From assembly GCF_029581395.1 (NCBI RefSeq), contig NZ_CP121113.1, forward strand, positions 2,600,001-2,664,000: a DNA stretch of 64,000 bases, given 5' to 3'. The notes beneath the pieces are model-generated. The model was given only the letters and a program-made list of their open reading frames with translations. It ran no database searches and was not told where the DNA came from. Origin of the DNA: Roseinatronobacter sp. S2 (GTDB taxonomy: Bacteria; Pseudomonadota; Alphaproteobacteria; Rhodobacterales; Rhodobacteraceae). Positions 7,903 to 15,022 of this stretch are shown in pieces (position 1 is the stretch's first letter; every line of letters starts with the position of its first letter). The position numbers and the translations under genes were made by a program.

Positions 7903-9516
7903 TCACGATGCAAGATCAATAGCATCCGCCGACGCTTCGGCAGGACCGGCGCTGTCCGGTGCCTGTTCGCCTGCCGTGCGGATGGTCTTTGGCAGATAGC
8001 GCAATGCCATCAGCGCCACGCCCGCAGAAACGATGGCGGCACCCAGCGCGGAAATTTGCAACCCAGACGTAAAGGCATCCCGCGCGGCCTGTAGAATTGC
8101 GGTGCCTGCGCCCGCCTCTGCTTGTGCAGCGACTGCGATAGCCGCGCCGAGGGTTTCAGACGCGCGGTCCGTCAGCGCCGCAGGGATGTCTGCACCAACG
8201 CCGCTGGCAAAGCCGGTTTTATAGATCGCGGTTGCAAGGCTGCCGAACAGCGCAATGCCAAGCGCCATTCCAAGCTCTGTGCCGGTTTCCGAAATGGCCG
8301 AGGCCGCCCCCGCCTGCTTTGCCGGGGCCGAACTGATGATCAGGTCGGTGCCAAGAATGCCCACTGGTGTCATCCCGATGCTCAGCAAAGTCATGCCCCC
8401 CACGACCATGGCCAACCCGTTGAACTGGCCAAGCATCGCAAACAGAAAAAGGCTGACCGCGCCGGTCGCAAGCCCCGCCGCAATCAGGCGATTGGGGGCA
8501 ATCCGCTGCGAAAGCGCGGGCACCGCAAAGGCAACCAGCGGCCCCGCAAGGCTTGAAGGCAGCAGCCACAGTCCCGCTTCAAGCGGCGAAAGGCCCAGAA
8601 CGCCTTGCAGATACTGATAGATCAGAAACATCGCGCCCGAAATCGCAAAGACCGCAAGCGAAAGTGACGCCAGCGAGGCAGTGAAACCTGTGTTGCGGAA
8701 CAGCTTGAGATCAAGCAACGGGTCTTCAAGCCGGATCTGCCTGCGCACAAACAGCGTGCCGATCGCCAGCCCTGTCAGGGCCGCTGCGCCGATTTGCCAG
8801 ATGCTGCCGTATTTGGCCGCTTCCTTAAGGGCGAAGACCAGAAGCAGAATGGCCGCAAGGGCCATAACGACCGAGGGCGGATCAAGCCGCGACTTCTCGT
8901 CATTGCGGAATTCCGGAAGCAGAACCGGCCCGGCAATCAGAAGCAGAAGCATGACCGGGACAGCAAGCAGAAACACCGATCCCCACCAGAACCAGACCAG
9001 CATGACTCCGCCCACCAGCGGGCCGATGATCGCGCCGATCATGAAACTGGTCATCCAGACGGTGACTGCGGTGGTCCGCTGCGCCGGATCGTCAAACATG
9101 TTGCGAATAAGCGAAAGGGTCGACGGCATCAGGGTTGCCCCCGCAACACCCAAAAGGGCGCGCGCGGCAATCAGCATTTCCGTGGTCGGCGCAAACGCCG
9201 CGAGCACCGAGGCAAAGCCGAAGGCCGCAGCGCCGATCATCAAAAGCTTCCGCCGCCCGATCCAGTCGCCGATATTGCCCATGATGATCAGAAATCCGGC
9301 AATCATGAAGCCATAGATATCAACAATCCACAGAAGTTGAGAGCTCGAAGGCTCCAGCGCCGCACTCAGGCTTGGCACGGCCAGATGCAGGACCGTCATA
9401 TCCATGGCAAGCAACAGGGTCGGCAACGCGAGAACGCCAAGCCCGATCCATTCGCGTTTTGTGGCCCGCCGTGGCAAAGCGCGTGGTGTGGGGTTGATGG
9501 TTTCGTGGCCAGTCAT
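7903..9516 (-). CDS. DHA2-family multidrug MFS transporter, predicted SoxR target
   Basis: A 537-residue protein with about 14 membrane segments. It has motif A GNIGDWIGRRKLLM, LAMDMTVLHLAVPSLSAAL in segment 1 and ALLGVAGATLMPSTLSLIRNMF, so it belongs with the SmvA/QacA-like DHA2 drug antiporters and is paralogous to the pump at 5513. Start ATG 9516 (MTGHETIN) follows GAAAGGAA; an ATG 17 codons upstream lies inside the promoter and is unlikely. The C-terminal half has a long periplasmic loop rich in Ala. The SoxR-type promoter at 9547-9577 indicates induction by redox-cycling compounds, which fits an exporter of phenazine- or viologen-like cations. Confidence 0.88.
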   Translation of the reverse strand: MTGHETINPTPRALPRRATKREWIGLGVLALPTLLLAMDMTVLHLAVPSLSAALEPSSSQLLWIVDIYGFMIAGFLIIMGNIGDWIGRRKLLMIGAAAFGFASVLAAFAPTTEMLIAARALLGVAGATLMPSTLSLIRNMFDDPAQRTTAVTVWMTSFMIGAIIGPLVGGVMLVWFWWGSVFLLAVPVMLLLLIAGPVLLPEFRNDEKSRLDPPSVVMALAAILLLVFALKEAAKYGSIWQIGAAALTGLAIGTLFVRRQIRLEDPLLDLKLFRNTGFTASLASLSLAVFAISGAMFLIYQYLQGVLGLSPLEAGLWLLPSSLAGPLVAFAVPALSQRIAPNRLIAAGLATGAVSLFLFAMLGQFNGLAMVVGGMTLLSIGMTPVGILGTDLIISSAPAKQAGAASAISETGTELGMALGIALFGSLATAIYKTGFASGVGADIPAALTDRASETLGAAIAVAAQAEAGAGTAILQAARDAFTSGLQISALGAAIVSAGVALMALRYLPKTIRTAGEQAPDSAGPAEASADAIDLAS

Positions 9517-9546
9517 TTCTGATTCCTTTCGGCGATGTGCCACGGC

Positions 9547-9577
9547 TGTATAAAAGTTCAAGTCCACTTGAACTCAA
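9547..9577 (-). promoter_or_regulatory. SoxR-type promoter with perfect 20-bp operator
   Basis: On the minus strand TTGAGT (9572-9577) and TATACA (9547-9552) are separated by exactly 19 bases, the overlong spacer typical of promoters activated by MerR-family proteins. The spacer region holds a perfect palindrome, AGTTCAAGTCCACTTGAACT (9555-9574), whose core CAAGTNNACTTG matches the known SoxR box. It lies 31 bases before the pump's start codon. soxR itself is in this window at 785, so the regulator is at hand. Confidence 0.85.
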
Positions 9578-9585
9578 GCAGAAAA

Positions 9586-10161
9586 ATGCAACGTCTGATT
9601 GCCACCGCTACAGGGTCGGCCACAGCATCGCTGCCGGGATTCCGCGCTGCATTCCCCAGAATAGTTCTGAAGGTGCATGTCTCAAATCTGGTCCAGAACC
9701 TGACCTATCGAGGGGCCGATATAGCCTTGCGCCACGCCAGTTCACCAGCGGAAGGGCTGGTCGGCCGCAAGCTGGGCACCATCCGGCAGGCGATCTTCGT
9801 GCATCATTCGCTTGCCGAACACCGGCTGGACACGCTGCCCGCAATCGGCCCCGGTGATGACCTGCCCTACCCCGCCCTGCACGCGGCAATGCGCAGCACC
9901 GGGTTACTGCCGAACTGCACCGTCCGCCTGAACTCCATCCTGTCGATGCACCATGCGGTCCGCCATCTGGGCGGCGCAGGGATTTTGCCGGTCTATCTGG
10001 GCGGCAGTGATCCGAACCTGTTTCAATGCAGCGAACCAATCGCGGCACTTGATACCGATCTTTGGCTTCTTACAGACGCCGCTTTGCGCAGGACCGCGCG
10101 GGTCTGCGCCGTTCTGGACTATTTCGGCACTTGCAGCGCGTTGCGCGCCAAACTGGCGTAG
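9586..10161 (+). pseudogene. Truncated LysR-type regulator (effector domain only)
   Basis: From ATG 9586 the product (about 191 residues) reads as the periplasmic-binding-like effector domain of LysR regulators: ATGSATASLPGFRAAFPRI, then YRGADIALRHA, GLVGRKLG and a C-terminal LWLLTDAALRRTARV block. The whole N-terminal winged helix (about 90 residues) is missing; upstream bases are the SoxR-type promoter of the divergent pump. It therefore cannot bind DNA as a normal LysR protein. It appears to be the remnant of a regulator once divergent from that pump, replaced or deleted at the promoter. Expression of a dominant-negative fragment is conceivable but unsupported. Confidence 0.72.
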
Positions 10162-10180
10162 TTCACCCCCAAAAGCCGCA

Positions 10181-10519
10181 TTACGCCGCGGATTCCCTGC
10201 GCAGCAATATGATTGTCCCCGCCGGGTCAGATGTCCAATGTCCGGTGACACCATTCAGCGGCTCCAATTCGTCACGCTGCGGGCTGCCGAGGGCGGCAAG
10301 GGCGGCGGTGGGTGCGTCGTCAAACAGTTCGATCCAGACATCGGTCTGGCTCTGATGCGGCACCTTGTCGATCCACAGGGTCATCGCGCCAAATTCAAAG
10401 CCGGTGCTTTCATCAAGCTCGCGCGCCACCTTCAGGCCGACTTGGTCGCGGTAGAAGGCAACCGTGTCATCCCACCTGTGCAGGGGCACTTTGATGGCGA
10501 TATTCTTTCCCGGTTTCAT
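10181..10519 (-). CDS. VOC-superfamily (glyoxalase-like) protein
   Basis: A 112-residue single VOC domain starting MKPGKNIAIKVPLHRWDDTVAFYRD and containing FEFGAMTLWIDKV, TDVWIELFDD and a C-terminal DPAGTIILLRR, where a metal-binding Glu is often found. VOC proteins include dioxygenases, glyoxalases and antibiotic-binding proteins, and this one cannot be assigned further. An AAGGAG site precedes ATG 10519. It lies 25 bases downstream of the SRPBCC gene on the same strand, so the two are probably one transcript under the ArsR operator at 11023-11040. Confidence 0.78.
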   Translation of the reverse strand: MKPGKNIAIKVPLHRWDDTVAFYRDQVGLKVARELDESTGFEFGAMTLWIDKVPHQSQTDVWIELFDDAPTAALAALGSPQRDELEPLNGVTGHWTSDPAGTIILLRRESAA

Positions 10520-10544
10520 TGTGGTTCTCCTTGATAAAGGCGGG

Positions 10545-10991
10545 TTACTTGTAGAAGCCGTCGCGCAGGTTGATGCCATGCTCCAGCCACGCTTTCATCG
10601 CGCAAAGCATGCCTGTCCAACCTTCGCAGTTGCCAAAGCACGACCGCAGCCCGACGTCAGTTTCTGGCCAGCCATACTCGCTGATCCGCACCAGGGTCCG
10701 GCCATCGTCAAGCGCCTGAAAACTCATGGTGACGGTGGTCCATGTGTCCAGATCACCATCAGCTTCCCATTGCAGGACGATCCGTTCATTCGCGACCACC
10801 TCTTGCACCAGCACCGGAAAGGCACCCGGAAAATCGTGGAAATCCCATGTCACTTCCGCCCCGCTCACCAGCCGCCCCTTGGCGCCGCCGGTGGTGAAAT
10901 ACTGGGACAGCGTGTCGGGGTTCACCACGGCCTCGAACACCTGCTCAACCGGCTTGGCGATGCGCCCCGCGACAGTGAATTTCAGTTCCAT
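10545..10991 (-). CDS. SRPBCC (AHSA1-like) domain protein
   Basis: A 148-residue START/Bet v1-like protein: FTVAGRIAKPVEQVFEAVVNPDTLSQYF, GAEVTWDFHDFPGAFPVLV, then W-rich strands and a C-terminal helix GWTGMLCAMKAWLEHGI. These AHSA1-like domains form a hydrophobic ligand pocket, and their function in bacteria is mostly unknown. The gene is divergent from the ArsR gene at 11040 with an 18-bp palindrome between, a very common genomic pairing. It is therefore probably repressed by that ArsR protein and co-transcribed with the VOC gene downstream. Confidence 0.83.
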   Translation of the reverse strand: MELKFTVAGRIAKPVEQVFEAVVNPDTLSQYFTTGGAKGRLVSGAEVTWDFHDFPGAFPVLVQEVVANERIVLQWEADGDLDTWTTVTMSFQALDDGRTLVRISEYGWPETDVGLRSCFGNCEGWTGMLCAMKAWLEHGINLRDGFYK

Positions 10992-11022
10992 TGTACGAAT
11001 CCCTCTTGCTTTTTCGCAATTA

Positions 11023-11040
11023 TGTTATAAATTTATAACA
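11023..11040. promoter_or_regulatory. Perfect 18-bp ArsR operator
   Basis: TGTTATAAATTTATAACA is a perfect palindrome and its last base is the A of the arsR ATG. It lies between the divergent SRPBCC and arsR genes. No ribosome-binding site is visible for arsR because the palindrome fills the leader, so the arsR transcript may be leaderless. Confidence 0.7.
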
Positions 11041-11417
11041 TGTCAACCGAAGATACATATGATCTGCTTTTCAAAGCCCTTGGCCACCGCGCCCGCAGGC
11101 AGATGCTGGACCTGCTGAAAGACGCGCCACAGACCACGGGCGCACTATGCGATGCGCTGCCAGAGATTGACCGCTGCACTGTCATGCAACACCTTAGGGT
11201 TCTGGAAAAGGCGGGGTTGGTTGTGGTGGAACGGCGCGGACGCGAACGCTGGAACCACCTTGATGCACTGCCCATCCACGACATCCAGCAGCGCTGGATC
11301 GGGCCTTATGCGGCGCATGCGGTTTCCATGATGGCGCAGATCAGGCACGCTGTGGACGATGAAACAGGTTCAGCGACGACAGCCCGCACCAAGGACGACG
11401 ACCCCGCGAAGCCATAA
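11040..11417 (+). CDS. ArsR-family winged-helix regulator
   Basis: A 125-residue protein with the ArsR fold: LLFKALGHRARRQMLDLLKDAP, then the recognition region CTVMQHLRVLEKAGLVVVERRGRERW and a C-terminal tail. It has three cysteines at most and no CxC metal motif, so it is probably not a metal sensor. ArsR proteins of this subgroup (SdpR-like) repress the neighbouring AHSA1 gene. The start codon overlaps the palindrome at 11023-11040. The 216-base stretch after it, before the DUF899 gene, contains another dyad at 11505-11524 and no gene. Confidence 0.86.
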   Translation: MSTEDTYDLLFKALGHRARRQMLDLLKDAPQTTGALCDALPEIDRCTVMQHLRVLEKAGLVVVERRGRERWNHLDALPIHDIQQRWIGPYAAHAVSMMAQIRHAVDDETGSATTARTKDDDPAKP

Positions 11418-11504
11418 TTCCCCCTGCCCCGTACACCCTGAAGTTGCGTCAGGGCGTGGCCCTTATGCGTTGTGCAAAGCAAGGGTCACCATCATTTCCA
11501 GCTT

Positions 11505-11524
11505 ATACTTGTATATGCAAGTAT
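11505..11524. promoter_or_regulatory. Inverted repeat upstream of DUF899 gene
   Basis: ATACTTG (11505-11511) and CAAGTAT (11518-11524) form a 7-bp dyad with a 6-base TATATG centre, 109 bases before the DUF899 start. It resembles ArsR-type operators and is a candidate control site for the downstream pair of genes. Which regulator binds is unknown. Confidence 0.45.
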
Positions 11525-11633
11525 TATGGATTACACAGAGTCCAAAGACGATTCCGCAACGGGCGGCATGCGCCAGCACGGCACGGACAACCGGAAACAC
11601 ATGCCCAACCGCGACAAACCGGAGAGGATGATC

Positions 11634-12335
11634 ATGACCACACCCCTGATCGTATCGCGCGAAGAATGGCTTGAGGCCCGCAAGCGCCATCTGGAGCACG
11701 AAAAGGAAATGACCCGCATGCGTGACCGGCTCGCGCAAGAGCGCAGGGCGCTGCCGTGGGTCAGAGTCGAAAAACCCTATGTCTTTGACACGCCAGAGGG
11801 TGAGCGCAGCCTGTCAGACCTTTTCGATGGCCGCAGCCAGCTTATCATCCACCACTTCATGTTCCATCCCGACTGGGACGCGGGCTGCAAAAGCTGCTCG
11901 TTCGATGCGGACCACGCCGAAGGGGCGCTGGTGCATCTGGAAAACCACGACGTGTCATATGTGCGCGTCTGCCGCGCGCCGCTTGCAAAGATCATGGCCT
12001 ACAAAAAGCGCATGGGCTGGCGGGCCAGATGGGTGTCGTCTTTCGGGTCGGATTTTAACTACGATTACCACGTTTCTTTCACGCCGGAAGACCTGGCCAC
12101 AGGCGCGGTATTCTACAATTACCGGCAGGAGGAGGGGTATGACGAATTGCCCGGTTTGAGCGTCTTTTTCAAGGCTGAGGACGGCACCGTCTATCACACC
12201 TATTCAAGCTATGCGCGCGGCAATGAAGAAGTCATGGGGGCTTACATGTATCTCGACATCACCCCGAAAGGCCGCAACGAGAGCAAGATCATGGACTGGA
12301 TTCGCCGCCATGATGAATACCCGACGGCACAGTGA
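11634..12335 (+). CDS. DUF899 thioredoxin-like family protein
   Basis: A 233-residue cytoplasmic protein of the DUF899 family: LIVSREEWLEARKRHLEHEKEMTRMRD, LPWVRVEKPYVFDTPEG, then FHPDWDAGCKSCSFDADH with a C-x2-C and VSYVRVCRAPLAKIMAYKKRMGW. The fold is thioredoxin-like, and the C-x2-C sits where a redox active site would be expected, but no reaction has been shown for the family that I can cite. GGAGAGG six bases before ATG 11634 sets the start. It is followed after 34 bases by a VOC gene, so the two are probably co-transcribed. DUF899 genes commonly neighbour AHSA1 and ArsR genes, as here. Confidence 0.83.
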   Translation: MTTPLIVSREEWLEARKRHLEHEKEMTRMRDRLAQERRALPWVRVEKPYVFDTPEGERSLSDLFDGRSQLIIHHFMFHPDWDAGCKSCSFDADHAEGALVHLENHDVSYVRVCRAPLAKIMAYKKRMGWRARWVSSFGSDFNYDYHVSFTPEDLATGAVFYNYRQEEGYDELPGLSVFFKAEDGTVYHTYSSYARGNEEVMGAYMYLDITPKGRNESKIMDWIRRHDEYPTAQ

Positions 12336-12369
12336 CCGCAATCGACTCTTTACCAAAACTGGAACCACG

Positions 12370-12768
12370 ATGACCGACCTTGTGACAATCAGCCTGCCGG
12401 TCGCCGACCGCCGCAGATCGCATGATTTCTATCGCCACGCGCTTGACCTGCAAACCGTCGGCGACCTTCTGGAAGACGACCTGCCCGAGCCGCTTCAGTT
12501 CTGCGTCAATCAGGGCCTGCGCCTGATGCTTGTTCCCGACGATGGCTTCGGCTTCGTGATAGCCCCCAGAAAACCTGCCCTTGGGGGGCCGGTTGAATGC
12601 CTGCTGTCGATCAGTGTGCAGACGCAAGCCGATGTCCGCGCCCTCAGGGATAAATGGGTTGCGGCGGGGGGCAGCATTCTCAGCGAACCGTCGCAGAAGC
12701 CCTGGGGCTTCAACGGCGTATTTGCCGATCCCGATGATCACCTGTGGATGATCCTTGCCGCCCCCTGA
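12370..12768 (+). CDS. VOC-superfamily (glyoxalase-like) protein
   Basis: A 132-residue VOC protein: ISLPVADRRRSHDFYRHALDL, then GLRLMLVPDDGFGFVI, the LLSISVQTQADVRALRDKWVAAGG helix and the closing FNGVFADPDDHLWMI. The DPDDHLW motif near the end resembles the metal-site strand of glyoxalase/bleomycin-resistance proteins (DPDGHxW). The substrate is unknown. It is 34 bases downstream of the DUF899 gene on the same strand and convergent with the SRPBCC gene at 12788. Confidence 0.83.
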   Translation: MTDLVTISLPVADRRRSHDFYRHALDLQTVGDLLEDDLPEPLQFCVNQGLRLMLVPDDGFGFVIAPRKPALGGPVECLLSISVQTQADVRALRDKWVAAGGSILSEPSQKPWGFNGVFADPDDHLWMILAAP

Positions 12769-12787
12769 CGGCACAAACGGCACTGCG

Positions 12788-13231
12788 TTACTGTCCGGCC
12801 TTCAGGGATTGCGTTTGTTCCGGCCCGCGGCTGGCCAGCAGGGCGGGAAGTTTTTTCCGGATAAGGGATTTCCAGCCGGTGCCAAGAACAAGGCGCGGCA
12901 CGATGGCCGAAAGCCCTTTGAAGCCTGAATGCGTGAGGCGCAGATGTGTGGCAATGCCTGCATCCTCCAGCTCGAAACTTACAAGCGTATCGATACCGCC
13001 GCCGGTCCATGTCAGCACCAGCCGCGAAGGCGCTTCCAGAACTTTCACCGTGCTCTGCACAATCCCGTCGAAGCCCGGCGCGGGTTTGGTGCGGAAGGTG
13101 AATGAATGCCCCACTTCGGGGCGGAAATCATTGGGCATCAACCATGCGGCCAATTGGTCTGAATCGATCAGCGCCGCCCACACCATGTCACGCGGGAAAG
13201 GCAGCGTCTGTTCAATGACGATGTCACGCAT
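12788..13231 (-). CDS. SRPBCC (AHSA1-like) domain protein
   Basis: A 147-residue Bet v1-like protein: IVIEQTLPFPRDMVWAALIDSDQLAAWLMPNDF, VGHSFTFRT, VLEAPSRLVLTWTGGG and a final GWKSLIRKKLPALL helix. It lies 9 bases downstream of the arsR gene at 13241 on the same strand, so the two form an operon. It is a second ArsR-AHSA1 module, unlike the first, which is divergent. The function is probably binding or sequestering a hydrophobic molecule, but nothing more precise can be said. Confidence 0.85.
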   Translation of the reverse strand: MRDIVIEQTLPFPRDMVWAALIDSDQLAAWLMPNDFRPEVGHSFTFRTKPAPGFDGIVQSTVKVLEAPSRLVLTWTGGGIDTLVSFELEDAGIATHLRLTHSGFKGLSAIVPRLVLGTGWKSLIRKKLPALLASRGPEQTQSLKAGQ

Positions 13232-13240
13232 GGACTCCTC

Positions 13241-13567
13241 CTAATTCTTGCGTCTGGCAAGATGCGCGTTCAGCGCACCCAGTTTGTCGTTCCAGAAGAT
13301 TTCGTATTTGGAAAGCCAGTCGGCGATAATCTGAAGCTCTGGCGCGTTGACCTGATAGTAGCGGTTCCGCCCTGCCCTGCGTTCGCTCACCAGCCCGGCC
13401 TGTTTAAGAACCTGCAAATGCTGCGACACAGCGGGCTGGCTGATCCCCAGCATCTGCGTCAGCGCCCCGACCGAGCATTCTTCGCTCAGCATGGCGTCCA
13501 GCATCTTGCGCCGCCCCGGATCGGCGACGGCGCGAAAAGGATCCTGAGAGGCGGCGATACGGCCCAT
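13241..13567 (-). CDS. ArsR-family winged-helix regulator
   Basis: A 108-residue protein: DPFRAVADPGRRKMLDAMLSEE, SVGALTQMLGISQPAVSQHLQVLKQAGLVSERRAGR, then YYQVNAPELQIIADWLSKYEIFWNDKLGALNAHL. This is the classic SdpR-like ArsR subgroup that autorepresses itself and a following AHSA1 gene; it has one Cys and no metal site. A long perfect inverted repeat lies 10-50 bases upstream of its start, where an autorepressor would bind. Confidence 0.9.
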   Translation of the reverse strand: MGRIAASQDPFRAVADPGRRKMLDAMLSEECSVGALTQMLGISQPAVSQHLQVLKQAGLVSERRAGRNRYYQVNAPELQIIADWLSKYEIFWNDKLGALNAHLARRKN

Positions 13568-13576
13568 GACATTCCC

Positions 13577-13617
13577 ATCAGTGATTGCTTATGGATAACA
13601 CATAGGCAATCACTGAT
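13577..13617. promoter_or_regulatory. Long ArsR-type inverted repeat
   Basis: The 12-bp arms ATCAGTGATTGC (13577-13588) and GCAATCACTGAT (13606-13617) are perfect inverted repeats around a 17-base gap. The inner halves TTATG and CATAG are also roughly symmetric. The GTGATTGC-type half-site recalls operators of SdpR-like ArsR repressors. It lies directly upstream of the arsR-SRPBCC operon. Confidence 0.7.
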
Positions 13618-13648
13618 ATATAGTCAACCCTTCAGACAAATGCCCCTG

Positions 13649-14221
13649 CTAGATCGGCGAGACACCGAACAAAAACGCATGCAGTCCACCGATGAAGATC
13701 ATATAGAGGGCAAGACCGCCGATAATGGCGATGGCGTCATTGCGGCCCCAAGGGGTTCTGGCCACAGCCACACCGCCTTCGCGCCGAAGCAGCGATTGCC
13801 GGTCCACAAAGGCCCAGACCAGAAAGCTTCCGAACAGCAACAGATGGGCCAGCGTTCCATTCGCCATCAGGTGCGCCACAGCCCAAAGCATCGTGGCGAC
13901 AAGCATCGGATGGCTGACAATCTGCGCGATACGCCCTTTTATGTAGGCAGCCAGCAACAGCGGAAAGACCGGAAGCATCACAAGCAGCGCCATACGCCGC
14001 AGCGCATGAGGCGGGTAATATAGGACCACCGGGTCCTGACGCGCCAGCCCAAAGCCCAGAATGATCAGCACAAAACCTGCGCCCGCGACGGCAGTATAGC
14101 GCCACATCCACGCCCCCCTGCCGCCCCCGCGCGCGATGACCCGCGCACGGATATCCGGCATGACAATCTGGACAGAATGCATCCCGAGGAACAGAATCAG
14201 GCCGAGGATGAGAATGGTCAT
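13649..14221 (-). CDS. NnrU-family membrane protein
   Basis: A 190-residue integral membrane protein with about five or six hydrophobic segments. LILFLGMHSVQIV, RYTAVAGAGFVLIILGFGLAR, VSHPMLVATMLWAVAHLMANG and LLLFGSFLVWAFVDRQSLLRREG are the NnrU-family blocks. NnrU was named from nitric-oxide/nitrite-regulated genes of denitrifiers, and relatives also occur outside denitrification. No nir or nor genes are seen here, so a nitrogen-oxide role is uncertain. The gene is divergent from the TetR gene at 14296, whose operator lies between them. Confidence 0.85.
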   Translation of the reverse strand: MTILILGLILFLGMHSVQIVMPDIRARVIARGGGRGAWMWRYTAVAGAGFVLIILGFGLARQDPVVLYYPPHALRRMALLVMLPVFPLLLAAYIKGRIAQIVSHPMLVATMLWAVAHLMANGTLAHLLLFGSFLVWAFVDRQSLLRREGGVAVARTPWGRNDAIAIIGGLALYMIFIGGLHAFLFGVSPI

Positions 14222-14258
14222 GACAGGCTCCGGTTTTCTGTTTGTGATATATAGTTAC

Positions 14259-14281
14259 TTTTGTTAGAATCAATAACAAAA
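14259..14281. promoter_or_regulatory. TetR-type operator between nnrU-like gene and tetR
   Basis: TTTTGTTA (14259-14266) and TAACAAAA (14274-14281) form perfect 8-bp arms with a 7-base gap, in the 74-base divergent spacer. The size and place suit a TetR dimer controlling both genes. Confidence 0.62.
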
Positions 14282-14295
14282 CCGGAGAATTCATC

Positions 14296-15009
14296 ATGAC
14301 CGACCACCGCAGCAAAGTCCGTGCGCGCACTTATCAGGAAATCCGGCAGGTCGCGCGCGATCTGCTGGTGGCCGAGGGGTTGCAGGCTGTCACCATCAAC
14401 GCCGTGGCGCGCCGCATGGGGATGAGCGGGCCTGCGATCTATCGCTATTATGACAGCCATGATGACCTTATCGCCGGACTGACGGCCGAGTTTTATCGCG
14501 AGGTCACAGTAGCGATAGAAGGTGCGCGCGTGTCCGGCACCGTGAACCTTGTGCCCATGAACCGCGCCTTGCGTCACTGGGCGATCACCAACAGCGCCGG
14601 TTTCCGCCTGATCTTCGCAAGCCCCCCACTGGCACCGCCCGCTGACCTGAACCCCACCCTGACCACACGCGAAGATCGTGCGGCGGCAGGTGCCTTTGGT
14701 GCGGTATTCTTTGACGAGGTTGCGGCGATCTGGGATCAGAAAGGCTTTCCAACGCCCAAGCCTGCCTCAGTGGCGCCAGCACTCTGGCACCAGCTGGAGC
14801 GTTATGCGGGCGAGACTGGCGACAGACTGCCGCCCGAGGCGATCCATGTTTTCCTCAACTGCTGGATCAGGCTTTATGGGCATCTGTGCATGGAAGTCCT
14901 GCATCAGATTGACTTCGCCATCACCGATGCCGCCCCACTATTCGAGGACTGCCTGAGAGAGCTTTGCGGGTGGCTTGAGATACCATACTGCAAGGAAAAT
15001 ACAGGCTGA
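14296..15009 (+). CDS. TetR-family regulator
   Basis: A 237-residue protein. The N-terminal helix-turn-helix is TYQEIRQVARDLLVAEGLQAVTINAVARRMGMSGPAIYRYYDSHDDLI in outline (about 12-60). The C-terminal ligand domain contains FRLIFASPPLAPPADLNP and FLNCWIRLYGHLCMEVL, which resembles the TetR C-terminal domain of WHG type. It is divergent from the NnrU-family gene and separated from it by a perfect 8+8 dyad, so it probably represses that gene and itself. The ligand is unknown. It ends 13 bases from the stop of the convergent sigma factor gene. Confidence 0.88.
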   Translation: MTDHRSKVRARTYQEIRQVARDLLVAEGLQAVTINAVARRMGMSGPAIYRYYDSHDDLIAGLTAEFYREVTVAIEGARVSGTVNLVPMNRALRHWAITNSAGFRLIFASPPLAPPADLNPTLTTREDRAAAGAFGAVFFDEVAAIWDQKGFPTPKPASVAPALWHQLERYAGETGDRLPPEAIHVFLNCWIRLYGHLCMEVLHQIDFAITDAAPLFEDCLRELCGWLEIPYCKENTG

Positions 15010-15022
15010 CCGCATTCCGCGC

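Noticed and set aside
8122..9522. Long plus-strand frames opposite the second DHA2 pump
   Set aside because: They are antisense shadows of the pump with GC-driven openness and no family features.
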